33,637 nt of DNA from Candidatus Bathyarchaeota archaeon (GTDB taxonomy: Archaea > Thermoproteota > Bathyarchaeia > Bathyarchaeales > Bathycorpusculaceae): contig JARYLR010000016.1 of NCBI GenBank assembly GCA_029907545.1, forward strand, positions 1 through 33,637, written 5' to 3'. A model generated the notes under the pieces. That model saw only the letters and a program-made list of their open reading frames with translations. It was not told the origin of the DNA and did not search any database. A program made the translations under genes and the position numbers. Positions 24,007 through 31,950 of this stretch are shown one piece after another; position 1 is the first letter of the stretch, and each line of letters begins with the position of its first letter.

Positions 24007-24567
24007 ATGACTGAAGAAATCAAAGAAGAAATGAAACGCCTCAGAGAAGAAATAACCAACCTAAAAAACCAGCTCCACGCAGCCATCGGCGAAAAACAGG
24101 AAAAAAGACGTGGACTACATATAGACATCGAAGCCCCAGGCCACGAATACGTCGAAGACATGATGCAGGGAATAGCTGAAGGCATCCACGGAGAACTTGA
24201 AAAAACAATATGCATAGGACCAGGCGGTATGCGAATAATCCGCAGAGGAAGACCATGGAGAGAAGAAGAGGAGGAAACAGTGGATTTCCCAAAAATCGCG
24301 GAAGCAATGAGCGCCTTGGGACATGAGCACCGCTTAAAAATTCTGCATGGACTCATGAACGGCGGAAAATACATCCATGATCTGCAGCAAACGCTTCCAG
24401 AAATCACGACAAGCACTCTATCCAGCCATCTCAACGTTCTTGAAGAATCAGGGCTCGTGGTGCAGGAAAAAGTCAGAGGACGCTATCTCATCACCCTCCC
24501 AGGCAGAGCTGCATATAAGACGGCTAGAAAAATAGCGAAACTTCTGGAAAGGCGGAATGAAGAATGA
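24007..24567 (+). CDS. ArsR-like winged-helix regulator with N-terminal coiled coil
   Basis: 186 residues. Residues 1-35 form a charged coiled coil (EEIKEEMKRLREEITNLKNQ), a linker follows, and the last 95 residues are a winged helix: AMSALGHEHRLKILHGLMNGG, then TTSTLSSHLNVLEESGLVVQ and VRGRYLITLPGR. There are no clear metal-binding Cys, so the signal is unknown. GTTTATAAGAG near 23927-23937 is the TATA box and GGAG precedes the ATG. It overlaps the next gene by ATGA at 24564-24567, so the two are translationally coupled. Confidence 0.85.
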   Translation: MTEEIKEEMKRLREEITNLKNQLHAAIGEKQEKRRGLHIDIEAPGHEYVEDMMQGIAEGIHGELEKTICIGPGGMRIIRRGRPWREEEEETVDFPKIAEAMSALGHEHRLKILHGLMNGGKYIHDLQQTLPEITTSTLSSHLNVLEESGLVVQEKVRGRYLITLPGRAAYKTARKIAKLLERRNEE

Positions 24568-24872
24568 GCTGGCACCATATCCATTTAGACAAGACCGTTC
24601 TGAAGACAAAAGACGCGGTTTTTCTGTGGCGGACAGAAAGAGGAATTGTCGAGGTTGCCAAGGACACGCTTGCTATCTCAGTAAATTCCGGCGACAAAAG
24701 AAGAGGCTATGTCTTCCACGGACAAGGCAAATTTCTCCTAGACGCAATAGTTGAAACTGAAGAAGGAGCAGTTGGGAAGTCTGTTGAAAAAACATTGAAA
24801 GAGCCTTTTCTGATGCTTGGAAACACCGAGGAAATCGCGCAACACTTTGTCAACGCAGATGAAAAAGACTAA
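24564..24872 (+). CDS. Unrecognised protein, N-terminal part of a probable two-part gene
   Basis: 102 residues, ATGA-coupled to the regulator. It begins MSWHHIHLDKTVLKTKDAVF and is beta-rich, with VFHGQGKFLLDAIVETEEGA. It ends just after an A5 run (24862-24866). In the -1 frame the sequence continues directly, as KRLKNAGYGSLEEFVSKAEE, into the next ORF, so both probably form one protein of about 200 residues interrupted by a missing A. No family is recognised. Confidence 0.6.
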   Translation: MSWHHIHLDKTVLKTKDAVFLWRTERGIVEVAKDTLAISVNSGDKRRGYVFHGQGKFLLDAIVETEEGAVGKSVEKTLKEPFLMLGNTEEIAQHFVNADEKD

Positions 24873-24904
24873 AAAACGCTGGTTACGGTAGCCTTGAGGA
24901 GTTT

Positions 24905-25168
24905 GTGTCAAAAGCCGAAGAGCTTTATGAAAAATTCGCGGATGGAAGAAGAATGCACTTTGGCCACTGCTCAGCTCAAAGCCACGGATTTTTCTTCGCC
25001 TTTCCCAGCAAAGTTGGCAGACCAGACATTCTTGCAGTCAAAGATCCAAAAATACTCTACAAGACCGCAGGCATGGTATTCGTGTCGAATGGAAGAAAGG
25101 CCCTTCTGAAAAGCCCAGAGCATATGATCATGGCACGCCACGGCGGACTATGTGTCGTCGACCATTAG
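24905..25168 (+). CDS. Unrecognised protein, C-terminal part of a probable two-part gene
   Basis: 87 residues if begun at GTG 24905, but the frame is open from 24863 and the upstream codons (KNAGYGSLEEF) read like coding sequence. It contains MHFGHCSAQSHGFFFAFPSK and ends HMIMARHGGLCVVDH, with several His and Cys that might bind metal. The GAGGAG upstream is only three bases from the GTG, which is too close for a good start. See the preceding ORF for the frameshift view. Confidence 0.6.
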   Translation: MSKAEELYEKFADGRRMHFGHCSAQSHGFFFAFPSKVGRPDILAVKDPKILYKTAGMVFVSNGRKALLKSPEHMIMARHGGLCVVDH

Positions 25169-25191
25169 CTTGTTCCATACTCTCCCATCTC

Positions 25192-25198
25192 TTTTTTT
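25192..25198 (+). terminator. Oligo-T terminator
   Basis: T7 about 25 nt after the last stop of the regulator operon, in a pyrimidine-rich stretch, fits archaeal intrinsic termination. Confidence 0.4.
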
Positions 25199-25268
25199 CC
25201 CTCGTGATATGTCATTTCAGCAGAGAAATATTCTGCACTGAGGTCAGCTTACTTTAGGACAGAGCATG

Positions 25269-26549
25269 CTAAAACCGCAGAAGGACAAGCACCAAGCCCG
25301 TGACCAGTGGAGTAACAACGTTGTCGTTAAGCGGAAGAGGCAGACTTTCCGTTATCATGGCAACTGCTGCTCCAACAAGCGCCAGCGGAACACTAAGCCA
25401 AAAAGCCCCACCTAAAAAGGCAAAAATAAAACCAAGAATCGAGCCTTCCAGAGTTTTCCCCTTGTTAAAAGGCAGAATTCTCTTTCCAAAGATCTTGCCG
25501 AAAATTGAGGCCGCGCTGTCGCCCAACGCAAAAATCGCTATCGCACCGTAGCTCACGGAAGAAGGGAAGAGAAGCAGAGTCAGAAGGATGCCGAAGGCGA
25601 AAAATATGGGTGCCGTTGCAAATTCGAAGAGTTCAGGCTGTAAGGCGGCAGACTTGGTTACCGAAGATATTACTGGAAGGTTTCTCCTTTCCATCCTCGC
25701 CAACTCGGACATCACGAAAAGAAGGGTCACCGTGACAATCAGCAAGACTGTGAAGCGAATTCTGATGAAATAGGAAATTATGGGGACAAGAAAGCCGCAT
25801 GCATGGATGGCTTCTCTGCGGATTTCATTTCTTGAAAGAGACGACTTCCGCAGCTCCGGCTTGCCGTCCAACAGAGGCGTGATCTCCATCAAGTCTCCGT
25901 TGACTACTCGGTCAGCTTTAATGCGAACTACGAAGTCTGGATTGTAGCCAATCTTCAACATTTCGGGAAGAAGAATTGGCGCATTATTCCGGTCGTCAGC
26001 AACCATGACGCACTCGCTAGGAAGCGCACTTGCAAGTTCCAGAATTCTTCTTAAAACCGGCAGCTTGCCACCCTGCTCTAGGACATTGCCCCAGATCTTG
26101 CCTGTAAGCCGCCCATCCTCTTCCTCAAACTCGAAGCCAAACGCATAGTCACCGCCAAGCCTTTGAGCCAAGTCTTTAACCACCAGCGTGGGCAGACCTG
26201 AACTTATCAAGGCAACATGCCAACCTTGCTGTTTAAGTTTAGCAAAAAGGTTCTCAGCGCCAGGCATCAGGGGCATCTGTCTAAAAATCTTCAGAAGCGC
26301 TTCAGCTCGGAAGCCTTTGAAAAGCCTAAAGACGCGTTGAAGAGCCGGCTTCAGCGGAATCAAACCTACTTCGTAGAGAAAGCCGAAGAAAATGATCTTC
26401 ACGAAGTCTGCAAAGCGGAGATTTCGCCCTAACTCGAAGAAAAGGTAACGCTTCTTTGGCAGCAGCACTCCTTCAACATCGAAGACGATGAGTTTCCTTG
26501 CTTTCTGCACTTCTGTTTCCACTTTCCGACAGCATCTATCTTGCGGCAT
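25269..26549 (-). CDS. HAD phosphatase - polyprenol/dolichol-kinase-like fusion
   Basis: About 426 residues. The N-terminal half (about 20-235) is a SerB-like HAD domain: LIVFDVEGVLLP (motif I), VALISSGLP (motif II), a Lys in GGKLPVL, and MVADDRNNAPIL (motif IV). The second Asp of motif I is Glu (D-V-E-G). The C-terminal half (about 250-426) is multi-pass membrane with ALGDSAASIFGKIFGKR and NKGKTLEGSILGF, the motif of CTP-dependent dolichol/phytol kinases. It may phosphorylate or recycle isoprenoid alcohols for archaeal lipids or glycan carriers. The ORF also opens three bases earlier with TTG. Confidence 0.8.
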   Translation of the reverse strand: MPQDRCCRKVETEVQKARKLIVFDVEGVLLPKKRYLFFELGRNLRFADFVKIIFFGFLYEVGLIPLKPALQRVFRLFKGFRAEALLKIFRQMPLMPGAENLFAKLKQQGWHVALISSGLPTLVVKDLAQRLGGDYAFGFEFEEEDGRLTGKIWGNVLEQGGKLPVLRRILELASALPSECVMVADDRNNAPILLPEMLKIGYNPDFVVRIKADRVVNGDLMEITPLLDGKPELRKSSLSRNEIRREAIHACGFLVPIISYFIRIRFTVLLIVTVTLLFVMSELARMERRNLPVISSVTKSAALQPELFEFATAPIFFAFGILLTLLLFPSSVSYGAIAIFALGDSAASIFGKIFGKRILPFNKGKTLEGSILGFIFAFLGGAFWLSVPLALVGAAVAMITESLPLPLNDNVVTPLVTGLVLVLLRF

Positions 26550-26653
26550 CAACGTTTGAACTTTTCTAGCTATTCGCCTTAAATCGAAGTCTTTTCCATG
26601 TCTATGTTTACAATACTTTTATAGCGCTTTACACATCCTAAAACTTGACAACA

Positions 26654-27607
26654 ATGTTCGATAGCCAGAAATTCATAGAAAATGCGGTTAAAGAAATACG
26701 AGAACAAGTAGACGGCATCGCAGTCGTCGGCGTTTCAGGAGGAGTGGACTCCACAACCGCAGCCGTTCTAGTGAATAAAGCTATTGGTGACAGGCTTAGA
26801 TGTGTTCTCGTTGACACAGGCTACATGAGAAAAAACGAGATAGAGAACAACGCGCAAATGCTCAGAAAACTAGGGCTAAACGTCATCGTTGTAGACGCGA
26901 AAGCAAGATTTTGGGAAAAACTGAAGGGCGTCGAAGAGCCGGAGAAGAAGAGGAAGATTATCGGCGAACAATTCATACGCGTCTTTGAAGAAATAGCCCG
27001 AAAAGAAAAAGCCAAATACTTCATCCAAGGAACAATCGCGCCCGACTGGATTGAAAGCGGAGGAGGACTAAGAGACCGCATAAAATCCCACCACAACGTA
27101 GCCGGCCTACCCGAAAAAATCGAGTTCACAATAATCGAACCTCTCAGAGACCTATACAAAGACGAAGTAAGAATCGTTGGAAAAACGCTAGGGCTGCCTG
27201 AAGAGATTTACGGGCGACAACCGTTCCCTGGGCCGGGTTTAGCGGTACGCATTCTCGGAGAAGCTGATCCGGAGAAAGCGCGGATTGTGCGAGAAGCATG
27301 CGCAATTGTTGAGGAGGAGATTGAGAATGCTGTAAAAAAGGGAGAGATGAGCAGGCCTTGGCAGTACTTCGCTGTTTTGTTGCCCTGCAAGGCAGTCGGC
27401 GTACACGGAGACGTTAGGGCCTATGGGCACGTCGTTGTTGTCCGCGCTGTGGAAAGCATGGACGGCATGAGCGCAGCATACTCCAAGATCCCGCACTCCG
27501 TCTTGGAAAGAATATCCGTGAGGATCACGAACACCTTGAAGGATGATGTCAGCCGGGTTGTTTTTGACATAACCAACAAGCCGCCTGGGACGATTGAGTA
27601 TGAGTGA
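26654..27607 (+). CDS. guaAB: GMP synthase subunit B (ATP pyrophosphatase)
   Basis: 317 residues from the ATG at 26654, giving the standard archaeal opening MFDSQKFIENAV. GVSGGVDSTTAAVLV is the PP-loop that binds ATP, with GTIAPDWIES, FPGPGLAVRI and the C-terminal NKPPGTIEYE dimer/XMP segment. It adenylates XMP and accepts ammonia from the glutaminase subunit. CTTTTATAGC at about 26609-26618 is the TATA box. It overlaps the glutaminase gene by 8 nt. Confidence 0.96.
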   Translation: MFDSQKFIENAVKEIREQVDGIAVVGVSGGVDSTTAAVLVNKAIGDRLRCVLVDTGYMRKNEIENNAQMLRKLGLNVIVVDAKARFWEKLKGVEEPEKKRKIIGEQFIRVFEEIARKEKAKYFIQGTIAPDWIESGGGLRDRIKSHHNVAGLPEKIEFTIIEPLRDLYKDEVRIVGKTLGLPEEIYGRQPFPGPGLAVRILGEADPEKARIVREACAIVEEEIENAVKKGEMSRPWQYFAVLLPCKAVGVHGDVRAYGHVVVVRAVESMDGMSAAYSKIPHSVLERISVRITNTLKDDVSRVVFDITNKPPGTIEYE

Positions 27608-28184
27608 TGCTGTTAGGGTTTATGTTGTGGACAATGGTGGCCAGTGGACTCACCGAATCTGGCGGGTCTTGAGGGAAATTGGCTGTGAAACGAGGATTAT
27701 CCCGAATGTGACGCCTGTTGACCAGATTGACGCAGACGGCCTTGTCCTAAGCGGTGGAGCGCCCCGTGTGGCTTGGGAGTCGCCGAGGCTGGGCAACTGT
27801 ACTGATTACTTTGACCGTTTCAGTGGGCCTATTCTTGGAGAATGCCTCGGTATGCAGTTGATGGCTATTCATTTCGGAGGCAGTGCCGGTCCCGCTGAGA
27901 TTCCTGAGTTTGGTTTGGCAAGGATGCAGGTTCTGGAAGAGGATGACTTGTTTAGGGAGCTGCCGAGGGAGTTTCTCGTTTGGGAGTCACATAACGATGA
28001 GGTGAAGGATGCGCCTGGTTTTGACGTGCTTGCAGCTTCGGAGAACTGTAAGATTCAGGCGATTAAGCATCGTGAAAAACCTTTGTATGGGGTCCAGTTT
28101 CATCCGGAAGTGAATAATACTGAGTATGGATACGAGATTCTTAGGAATTTTGTTGAAGTTGTGGTTTGTAGGAAAAGGAGTTAA
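27600..28184 (+). CDS. guaAA: GMP synthase subunit A (glutamine amidotransferase)
   Basis: 194 residues from the ATG at 27600, overlapping the end of subunit B. YVVDNGGQWTHRIWRVLRE is the archaeal GuaAa opening. The nucleophile elbow is GECLGMQ, with the catalytic Cys kept but the usual GICLGHQ altered at two positions. The His-Glu pair is in QFHPEVNNTEYG. It supplies ammonia from glutamine. The gene order B then A in one operon makes co-translation likely. Confidence 0.95.
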   Translation: MSDAVRVYVVDNGGQWTHRIWRVLREIGCETRIIPNVTPVDQIDADGLVLSGGAPRVAWESPRLGNCTDYFDRFSGPILGECLGMQLMAIHFGGSAGPAEIPEFGLARMQVLEEDDLFRELPREFLVWESHNDEVKDAPGFDVLAASENCKIQAIKHREKPLYGVQFHPEVNNTEYGYEILRNFVEVVVCRKRS

Positions 28185-28203
28185 GCCTTCGGCTTGCCGT
28201 TGG

Positions 28204-28551
28204 CTATGAACGTATCAGTGTAAGCAGCATTTTGAAACTGGTTACCGCCTTTAGCGAGTGCGGTTCGCCTGCAGGCATGATGATGGCTTCTCCTTCTTTC
28301 AGTAGGTGTTTTCTGCCCGAGATTGTGATTTCAGCTTCTCCGTCAACGATTTGAACGAGGGCGTCGTATGGTGCGGTGTGTTCGCTTAGTCCCTGATGCT
28401 TGTCGAAGGCAAACATTGTCACTGTGCCTGCCTTTTTGTCTATGAGCGTTTTGCTTACGACTGAGGCTTCTTGATAGCTTATGGCTTCTTTCAGCGGTAC
28501 TGCTTGCGGAGCAGGCTTGCTTTTTTCTGTCTTTTCTTTCTTTTTGCTCAT
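28204..28551 (-). CDS. Small cupin-domain protein
   Basis: 115 residues. A Lys-rich N-terminus (SKKKEKTEKSK) precedes a single cupin barrel: FDKHQGLSEHTAPYDALVQIVDGEAE is motif 1 (H, H, E region), and GEAIIMPAGEPHSL is motif 2. It is metal-binding in most relatives; the function is not assigned. It is convergent with guaAA. Confidence 0.85.
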   Translation of the reverse strand: MSKKKEKTEKSKPAPQAVPLKEAISYQEASVVSKTLIDKKAGTVTMFAFDKHQGLSEHTAPYDALVQIVDGEAEITISGRKHLLKEGEAIIMPAGEPHSLKAVTSFKMLLTLIRS

Positions 28552-28684
28552 AAGGCATGTTTTGGAGGGTTGGCTATTTAGGCCTTTTCTCCGTCACGTT
28601 TATTGGCGCTAAAGTCTTCAGCTAAGTATTCAGAATTCACAACTGATTTATTTTTCAGAGTAGAACTGCAGAAAGGCGACAGAG

Positions 28685-29023
28685 ATGCATAAATCGAAGC
28701 TAGAAACCTACGAGGATATTCTCCAAGCTGTAGTAAGCAAGCCGTTGACGATTGATAAGATAGCCTTTGAGACTGCTATGGACTGCAGAGTTCTTAGAAG
28801 CCGCTTGGAATTTCTGCTAAAGAACGAGCTGATTGAGGAGAGAAACGTTAGAAACAAGCAGCTTTACGCGATCACTGAAAGAGGCACCATGGTTCTGAAG
28901 ACATTGAACTTTCAGAAATATCTTGACAAGGTGGTTGACAAGCTTTCTGTGATAGACGAAGCAATGCACATTATGCCTTCTATTTCGAAAGTTCAAAGGC
29001 AACGAAGAGAAGCCGAGCAGTAG
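28685..29023 (+). CDS. Winged-helix transcriptional regulator
   Basis: 112 residues. The helix-turn-helix is KPLTIDKIAFETAMDCRVLR followed by RLEFLLKNELIEERNVRNKQLYAITERG as recognition helix and wing, then an amphipathic helix that probably dimerises (KYLDKVVDKLSVIDEAMH). It resembles the small wHTH proteins abundant in Bathyarchaeia and Thaumarchaeota. GATTTATTTTTC near 28643-28654 is a likely TATA region. The target is unknown. Confidence 0.82.
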   Translation: MHKSKLETYEDILQAVVSKPLTIDKIAFETAMDCRVLRSRLEFLLKNELIEERNVRNKQLYAITERGTMVLKTLNFQKYLDKVVDKLSVIDEAMHIMPSISKVQRQRREAEQ

Positions 29024-29129
29024 CATACTGCTTCTGTTGATGTAGCGTTCTAGCGCTTAAACTGTGAATGAGACTATCGTCAGCAGCACGCGTTCTATAA
29101 TAGCCACGCAAGAAAGCTTAGAGGTTTCT

Positions 29130-29486
29130 CTATTTTGCTGGTGTGAACAGGCCTATAGTGTTGCCGTCAAGGTCAGCGAAAAGACCGAACCAGCCGACTG
29201 TCGGAATCTCGGTTTTCTCTTTCATCTTCTTGGCCCCGAGTTTTACTGCTTTTTCAAGCATTGCGTTGATGTCGTCTACTAAGACGTAGATGATGATTTT
29301 GCCTGGAACAATTTTGTCTTTTCTGTCTAGTCCTCCGCCGGTTAGCAGTCCTTCTCCGGTGAAGAATGTTGCGTATTCTGGTCCCCATCCGTAGTCTATT
29401 TTCCAGCCGAAGAGTTTGCTGTAGAAGTCTCCTGATTTTTTGGTGTCTGTTGTTGGAATTTCTATGTGACAAATCGTATGCGGCAT
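29130..29486 (-). CDS. VOC-family (glyoxalase-like) protein
   Basis: 118 residues with a beta-alpha-beta-beta-beta repeat: HTICHIEIPTTDTKKSGDFY then LFGWKIDY in the first half, and IIIYVLVDDINAMLEKAVKL with GWFGLFADLDGNTIGLF in the second. His at residue 7 is a metal ligand candidate, but the C-terminal Glu common in DPEGN is Asp (DLDGN). The substrate is unknown. Confidence 0.88.
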   Translation of the reverse strand: MPHTICHIEIPTTDTKKSGDFYSKLFGWKIDYGWGPEYATFFTGEGLLTGGGLDRKDKIVPGKIIIYVLVDDINAMLEKAVKLGAKKMKEKTEIPTVGWFGLFADLDGNTIGLFTPAK

Positions 29487-29610
29487 TCTTGTTCCTCAGC
29501 GCCTTTCTTTATTGTTCTTTGGTTATAAACTTGCGCATCAGTTATCGCTGGACCCCTGCTTTTTCAGTCAAAGCTTAATTAGCGTTCACTCTATCAAACA
29601 CTCGTGGAAC

Positions 29611-31248
29611 GTGATAGGCTTGAATGCGGATGAGACATTTAGTAAATTAAGTGACGAGATGCTCCAGAAGTTTCTTGAGAAAAACCCGGATTTTGCTACT
29701 TCACTTGGGCTGCATGATCCTTACGACTACTTGCTGCCGGATGGCTCAACTGAAAGACTCCTTGAAAATCTGCGTTTGGAAGAGGAATGGATAAACAGGC
29801 TCAAGCGCGCTGTAAAGCGGGAAGAGCTTAGTGCAGAGCACAGGCTGGACTGGGAGGTCATCGAGAAAGCCTATGAAAGCTCTATGTTCATGTTTCACGA
29901 GAGACGGGTACATGAGCTAAATCCGAACGCGCTTGAAGATATAGGCGGCTTGATATTCATCATGCTTACCCGAGACTATGCGCCGCTGGAAAAGAGAATA
30001 GACGCCATTGCCTCCCGCATAGAAAAGACGCCGAAGTATCTTAAAGAGTTCCACTCCAGATTCGCGAAATCAAAACCAGTAAAACTGTGGACTGAGATGG
30101 CGATCGAGACAGCGCAAAGCATAGGCGGGCTGTTCTACTTTATTCTCACGGTTGCCAAGGGCAAGGTCTCAGACAAAGTCTACACGAGGCTGGCGAAGGC
30201 AGTTGAGAATCTTCAGCCTGCTTTGAAAGTGCATATTGATTGGCTTAACAGCTTAATGTCAAGGACAACGGAAGAGTGGGCACTAGGCAGAGCTAAGTTC
30301 GAGAGGCTTATTGAACTGCGGGGCTTGGGCATGACGTCGGATGAGATTTTGAAGCTTGGCGAGAAATATCTGAAAGAGCTGAAAGCAGAGAAGGCAGAAC
30401 TAATAAAGCAGTTTGGAGCTGGAATGTCTGAGAAGGAAGTTTTGGAGAAGATTGAGCGAAAGTCTCCGAAAACTTTTGAAGAGGCTTTGGGGTTCACGAA
30501 GAAAACCATGGAAGAGGCTCGCCGCTTTGTCCAAGAAAAGAACATTGCCACCGTCTATCCGGAGGACAAGCTTCTTGTCGAGGAAACCCCTGCTTTCATT
30601 GCTCCCGTCATTCCGTTTGCCGCCTTAATTATGCCTGCCAAATTTGACAAGCCCCAGATTGGAGTTTACATTGTAACTAGACCTAAAGACCCCGCAAACC
30701 TAGGTAAGCACCTTAATTTTCCTTCCATCCGGAACACGGCGGTTCACGAGGCGTTTCCAGGACATTTCTTGCAGGGAGCGGTTTCCAACCGAGGAAGCTT
30801 CGTGCGTCTGCTGGCTGAAGGCACCGAGACGGTGGAGGGGTGGGCTCACTACTGCGAGGAGATGATGAGGGATAAGGGCTTCGTGACGGATATGGAAACG
30901 CGGATTGTGCAGGTTAACGACATGATTTGGCGGGCAGTAAGGATAATTGTGGATGTCAAGCTTTCTCGGGGCGAGATGAGCTTTAATGAGGCGGTTGATA
31001 TGCTTGTCCGCGAAACTGGCATGTCAAAAGAAGCGGCGACGGCGGAGGTTAAACGTTACACGCAGACGCCTGGCTATCCGCTTTCCTATCTGCTTGGCAA
31101 ACATCTCATCTTGAAGTTGAAGGAGGAGTTGAAGAAAGAACTGGGAAGCGCTTTTGACGAGAAGGCTTTTCATGACACCATTACTGCGAATGGCTATCTT
31201 CCGATGGCGCTGCTGCGCAGGGTTTTCAGCGAAAAAGCTTCTAGATAG
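29611..31248 (+). CDS. DUF885-family putative metallopeptidase
   Basis: 545 residues. AVHEAFPGHFLQ (about residue 378) is the H-E-x-x-x-G-H zinc motif of DUF885, and EGTETVEGWAHYCEEMM supplies the downstream Glu/His. The protein is mostly helical, as in M32-like peptidases. There is no signal peptide, so it is cytoplasmic. The ORF is open from 29512, but a TATA box (GTTATAAAC, about 29522-29530) puts transcription near 29550, so the GTG at 29611 (or TTG at 29620) is the better start. Confidence 0.88.
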   Translation: MIGLNADETFSKLSDEMLQKFLEKNPDFATSLGLHDPYDYLLPDGSTERLLENLRLEEEWINRLKRAVKREELSAEHRLDWEVIEKAYESSMFMFHERRVHELNPNALEDIGGLIFIMLTRDYAPLEKRIDAIASRIEKTPKYLKEFHSRFAKSKPVKLWTEMAIETAQSIGGLFYFILTVAKGKVSDKVYTRLAKAVENLQPALKVHIDWLNSLMSRTTEEWALGRAKFERLIELRGLGMTSDEILKLGEKYLKELKAEKAELIKQFGAGMSEKEVLEKIERKSPKTFEEALGFTKKTMEEARRFVQEKNIATVYPEDKLLVEETPAFIAPVIPFAALIMPAKFDKPQIGVYIVTRPKDPANLGKHLNFPSIRNTAVHEAFPGHFLQGAVSNRGSFVRLLAEGTETVEGWAHYCEEMMRDKGFVTDMETRIVQVNDMIWRAVRIIVDVKLSRGEMSFNEAVDMLVRETGMSKEAATAEVKRYTQTPGYPLSYLLGKHLILKLKEELKKELGSAFDEKAFHDTITANGYLPMALLRRVFSEKASR

Positions 31249-31315
31249 CCTCTAAGCCTTTATGTTAGGTTGAAAGAAAAGGGTAGAAAAGGGGAAAATA
31301 GCTCTGTTGCCTTTT

Positions 31316-31735
31316 TTATATCTCTTCAAGCAGTGTTGTAAAAGTATCGTGGTGCTCTTCTTCGTCTTGAAGAATCTTCATGAAAAGTAGCTCTGTTGCC
31401 TCGTCTTTCTCTTTTCTTGCTTGCGCGATTACTGTTTTGTACAGCTTTATCGCGTTTTCCTCGTCTTTAACGTCTTGTTGGATCATTTCTTTCAGAGTGT
31501 CGCCCACGACGATTTCGGTTGGCTTCGTGGTTGGCTTCTCGCCTAAGTAGAACAGTCTCTCGGCTATGGCTTCAGCGTGCCCCATCTCCTGTATCGCTAT
31601 CTTTTTCAGTTCTTCCTGCACTGCGAAGCCTTTAACCCCGATCCACTGGACATGCTGCCACATGTACTGTATTGAGACCTGGATTTCTCTGGCGATTCCC
31701 TTGTTAAGCAAATCTAGAAGAGTCTTGGATGCCAA
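31316..31735 (-). CDS. Ferritin-like / bacterioferritin-type protein
   Basis: 139 residues forming a four-helix bundle. Di-iron ligands are E17 (AREIQVSIQY), E50 and H53 (IQEMGHAE), Glu in DVKDEENAI (about 92-93), and E/H in LQDEEEHHDTF. All are kept, so iron oxidation/storage or peroxide protection is expected. The start is TTG at 31735 with AGGTGA six bases upstream. It is divergent from the mutase gene. Confidence 0.9.
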   Translation of the reverse strand: MASKTLLDLLNKGIAREIQVSIQYMWQHVQWIGVKGFAVQEELKKIAIQEMGHAEAIAERLFYLGEKPTTKPTEIVVGDTLKEMIQQDVKDEENAIKLYKTVIAQARKEKDEATELLFMKILQDEEEHHDTFTTLLEEI

Positions 31736-31857
31736 AATTCTTCACCTACCTTGTTAAAGGATGGATTCTTGTTCTTGTTATATTAAACTTGTGATCGCCA
31801 CAAAAAGAAGAGAACGAAGCCCTCTGTAAGAAACGAGGCAAGCCTACCCAAAGTAGT

Positions 31858-31869
31858 GACTATATATAA
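31858..31869 (+). promoter_or_regulatory. TATA box of methylmalonyl-CoA mutase
   Basis: CTATATATAAGG gives a predicted transcription start near 31890 and a 60-nt leader that lacks a clear ribosome binding site next to the ATG. Confidence 0.5.
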
Positions 31870-31950
31870 GGGGGCTAAAAACCAAACCGCGCAAAAACAC
31901 CGACAATTCTTTTAACCCGCCCAAACAGACTAAAACAGCAGTGACCCCTA

